17,036 nucleotides of DNA from positions 1 to 17,036 of the forward strand of contig JAWLES010000037.1 of assembly GCA_041685935.1 (NCBI GenBank). The letters run 5' to 3'. This DNA is from JAIPEK01 sp041685935. GTDB lineage: Bacteria > Desulfobacterota > Desulfobacteria > Desulfobacterales > Desulfobacteraceae. Shown one piece after another: positions 15,287 through 17,036 of this stretch (positions within the stretch are counted from its first letter, which is position 1; every line of letters begins with the position of its first letter). Under the pieces are notes generated by a model. It searched no databases, had not been told where the DNA came from, and worked only from the letters and a program-made list of their open reading frames with translations. Made by a program: the position numbers and the translations under genes.

Positions 15287-15700
15287 ATGGAAAAGACTTT
15301 ATCAATAATCAAGCCGGACGGAGTTCAAAAAAATCTGATCGGCGAAGTGATCAGGCGTTTTGAAAATGAAGGCATCAGAATCACTGCCATGAAAATGCTG
15401 ACCCTGACCAAAGAACAGGCACAGGGGTTTTACGCCGTACACAAGGAACGGCCTTTTTTCGACAGCCTCACCGGCTTCATGTCATCCGGCCCCATCGTGG
15501 TCATGGTCCTCGAAGGAGACGAGGTTATTGCGAAAAACCGGAAAATCATGGGAGCCACCAACTACAAAGAGGCTGAAGAGGGCACGATCCGGAAGGATTT
15601 TGCCACGGACATTGAAAAAAATGTGGTCCACGGATCTGACGCACCTGATACTGCTGCTTTTGAAATCGGCTATTTTTTCAACAACCTCGAACTCAACTGA
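15287..15700 (+). CDS. ndk: Nucleoside diphosphate kinase
   Basis: NDK of 137 residues, balancing NTP pools by moving the gamma phosphate through a phosphohistidine. The active-site His115 lies in NVVHGSDAPDTA, and the N-terminal SIIKPDGVQKN carries the conserved Lys9. The family stretch normally reading PGTIRGDFA is EGTIRKDFA here, a mild variation beside the active site. A TTG six bases earlier is in frame, but the ATG at 15287 is preferred: GAGGA sits about 8 nt upstream and the start then matches family members. It is the only plus-strand gene, convergent with larE and divergent from coaE, so it is probably transcribed alone. Confidence 0.97.
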   Translation: MEKTLSIIKPDGVQKNLIGEVIRRFENEGIRITAMKMLTLTKEQAQGFYAVHKERPFFDSLTGFMSSGPIVVMVLEGDEVIAKNRKIMGATNYKEAEEGTIRKDFATDIEKNVVHGSDAPDTAAFEIGYFFNNLELN

Positions 15701-15703
15701 ACA

Positions 15704-15721
15704 CCGGACCAGCCGGACCAG
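15704..15721 (+). repeat. Perfect 9-bp tandem duplication after ndk
   Basis: CCGGACCAG occurs twice head to tail, starting 4 bases after the ndk stop codon. It is directly visible and most likely a small slippage duplication with no known role. Confidence 0.85.
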
Positions 15722-15730
15722 GTTTTCAAC

Positions 15731-15751
15731 GCCGGGGTCTCACACCCCGGC
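15731..15751 (+). terminator. GC-rich hairpin between convergent ndk and larE
   Basis: GCCGGGGT and ACCCCGGC form a perfect 8-bp stem with a 5-base loop, 30 bp after the ndk stop. No U-run follows on either strand, so it is not a textbook intrinsic terminator. It may protect the 3' end of the ndk mRNA or help Rho-dependent termination. No other terminator is visible in the 123-bp convergent gap. Confidence 0.4.
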
Positions 15752-15823
15752 CCGTCTTCCCGCCCCCTTTGCTTCAGATCCATACACCCGGGCAAGGCAG
15801 GGATAAAAGGGCTGTCATTTTAA

Positions 15824-16651
15824 TTAAATTTCGTTCATGCTTCCGCTCCTGTAGCCCTTAAGATCAAGGGAGATGTGACCCAGCCCGAGATTCTTCAATT
15901 TTCGGGAAACAATCTTTCTTATGGATTTTTCCGCAAACCGCTCGATATCGGCCGGGTCAAGCTCGATTCTTGCGTCATTCCCCTTGAGGCGGACCCGTAC
16001 GGTTTCAAATCCCATATCAAAAATTATGCGTTCCGCCCTGTCAATCTTTGAAAGCTTCTCAGGAGTTATTGTTTCTCCGTAGGGAATCCGGGCAGCAAGA
16101 CACGACCCCGAGGGCATATCCCAGGTTTCCAGACCCATGATCCCGGAGTATTCCCTGATTGCTTTCTTGGTCATGCCGCACTCCGCAAGCGGTGCTAAGA
16201 AACCGATGGCGTCGGCCGCTTTCATGCCGGGCCTGTAATCATGAAAATCATCCAGATTCGCTCCGTGAACCAGAGTGGAGACTCCGTCTTCAAGGGCTTC
16301 TTCCTTTATCCTTGAAAACAGGAGATCTTTGCACCAATAGCATCTGTCTTCAGGATTTGACAGAATATCCTGCCGCACGGAAAGGTCAATTTTTATAACG
16401 CGGTGTGGCAGGCCGAGGGTTGAGGCCATATGTCCGGCCCACTCGATATCCTGTTCAGCCTGAAACAATGTCTGCGCCGTCAAAAGAAGGATATCAAGGC
16501 CGGCCACCCGTGCTGCGGCCGCTGCAAGAAAAGAGCTGTCAACCCCTCCGGAAAATGCAACAGCAATTGAGCCGTACCTGCCCAGTTCATCAAGCAGCAT
16601 GGCATAACGATCCTGTGTTTTCCCCTGCCCGGCTGTCGGATCAGTGTTCAT
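15824..16651 (-). CDS. larE: LarE-family ATP-dependent sulfur transferase (three-cysteine type)
   Basis: PP-loop pyrophosphatase-family protein of 275 residues. LarE proteins adenylate the pyridinium biscarboxylate precursor and insert sulfur, making the nickel-pincer nucleotide cofactor of lactate racemase and its relatives. The PP-loop SGGVDSS is at 34-40. Cys104 and Cys107 lie in DRCYWCKD, and Cys184 in SGSCLAARIPYG, at the position of the sacrificial cysteine of Lactobacillus LarE. Three cysteines in this layout are the pattern of LarE proteins that hold a [4Fe-4S] cluster. Start: an ATG at 16651 overlaps the end of the ABM gene by 11 bp; a TTG at 16690 is possible but overlaps 50 bp. No larA, larB or larC is in the window, so the exact substrate is inferred from family alone. 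Confidence 0.82.
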   Translation of the reverse strand: MNTDPTAGQGKTQDRYAMLLDELGRYGSIAVAFSGGVDSSFLAAAAARVAGLDILLLTAQTLFQAEQDIEWAGHMASTLGLPHRVIKIDLSVRQDILSNPEDRCYWCKDLLFSRIKEEALEDGVSTLVHGANLDDFHDYRPGMKAADAIGFLAPLAECGMTKKAIREYSGIMGLETWDMPSGSCLAARIPYGETITPEKLSKIDRAERIIFDMGFETVRVRLKGNDARIELDPADIERFAEKSIRKIVSRKLKNLGLGHISLDLKGYRSGSMNEI

Positions 16652-16925
16652 ATACTTCAAATTTGGTATTGGAATCCGTGAGCGCGTCAATCCGTTCCTG
16701 AATTTCCCGACGCTCCTTGCTCACAAGCCACCTGCTCCAGTCATCCACGGTTTTCCATGAACTTATCACCAGATATTTTCCTGGTGAATCCACACGTTTC
16801 AACGTCTCGCCGCCGATGTATCCCTCCTGCTGCATTGCAGCGGAGCGCAGTTCGGAAAAAAGCTTCATCAGCTCCTTGTTATTTGACTGAGGCACATCCC
16901 TTTTGATTAAAACTTTTACCGCCAT
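16641..16925 (-). CDS. Small ABM-fold (antibiotic biosynthesis monooxygenase-like) protein
   Basis: A 94-residue single-domain protein. The order VKVLIKRD (strand), ELMKLFSELRSAAMQQEGYIG (helix and turn), ETLKRVDSPGKYLVISSW (two strands) and VDDWSRWLVSKERREIQERI (helix) fits the dimeric ferredoxin-like ABM fold. Such proteins include quinol monooxygenases and heme-degrading enzymes, and many have no known reaction; I see no residues that would decide. The ATG at 16925 has a strong AGGGGGAT about 7 nt upstream. It overlaps larE by 11 bp and is probably translated together with it. No convincing minus-strand promoter is visible in the 111 bp to its right. Confidence 0.75.
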   Translation of the reverse strand: MAVKVLIKRDVPQSNNKELMKLFSELRSAAMQQEGYIGGETLKRVDSPGKYLVISSWKTVDDWSRWLVSKERREIQERIDALTDSNTKFEVYEH

Positions 16926-16992
16926 AACCGATCCCCCTCTGTTCTATTCCAGTCAAAATTACCATACTGTGTTCAGGAATGCCAAAATTTTA

Positions 16993-17021
16993 TTGACTGA
17001 AACCCGAGAATGATGTATAAG
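16993..17021 (+). promoter_or_regulatory. Strong plus-strand promoter leading out of the window
   Basis: TTGACT (16993-16998), exactly 17 bp, then TATAAG (17016-17021). Transcription would start near 17028 and run off the right edge. It implies a plus-strand gene just outside, divergent from the ABM gene. Confidence 0.65.
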
Positions 17022-17036
17022 CGGTTTTAAATTTTT

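Noticed and set aside
1..17036. CRISPR arrays, insertion sequences, tRNA genes, defence or toxin-antitoxin genes
   Set aside because: No regularly spaced repeats, transposase-like ORFs, cloverleaf-like sequences or recognisable defence domains were found on either strand; nearly all bases belong to identified housekeeping genes.

Overview
The window is a block of bacterial housekeeping genes of moderate GC with almost no non-coding DNA. All but one of the genes lie on the minus strand. The gene order coaE-rho-rpmE-prfA-prmC, then rpsB-tsf-pyrH-frr-uppS-cdsA-dxr-rseP, together with a split purL (about 1000 codons) and purQ, suggests a Desulfobacterota ('delta-proteobacterial') chromosome. That assignment is inferred from synteny and protein style, not from a database search. 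I see no mobile element, CRISPR array, tRNA or rRNA gene, phage gene or defence system.

Layout, in the direction of minus-strand transcription (high to low coordinates). The right edge holds a small ABM-fold protein (16641-16925) overlapping larE (15824-16651), a PP-loop sulfur transferase with three cysteines. A strong-looking promoter at 16993-17021 points out of the window to the right. ndk (15287-15700) is the only plus-strand gene; it converges on larE and diverges from coaE. Then come coaE, rho, rpmE, prfA and prmC (15163 to 10847), covering CoA synthesis, transcription termination, a ribosomal protein, and release factor 1 with its methyltransferase. A long hairpin with a short U-run sits between rpmE and prfA.

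A near-consensus sigma-70-type promoter (10832-10860) overlaps the 3' end of prmC. It should drive an eleven-gene operon running to the left edge: rpsB, tsf, pyrH, frr, uppS, cdsA, dxr, rseP, purL, purQ, yhbY. These genes cover translation (S2, EF-Ts, RRF), UMP phosphorylation, isoprenoid and lipid-carrier synthesis (Dxr, UppS), phospholipid precursor synthesis (CdsA), intramembrane proteolysis (RseP), purine synthesis (FGAM synthase as two polypeptides) and ribosome assembly (YhbY). Most neighbours overlap or are separated by only a few bases, so translational coupling is likely.

No dramatic new system is visible. The points most worth a second look are: the hairpin 11 nt upstream of the prfA start; a possible 22-codon leader ORF and an alternative in-frame start ahead of rpsB; the FGAM synthase split exactly at the glutaminase domain and inserted after rseP; the three-cysteine LarE paired with an ABM protein and without larA/B/C; and repeated use of TTG start codons.
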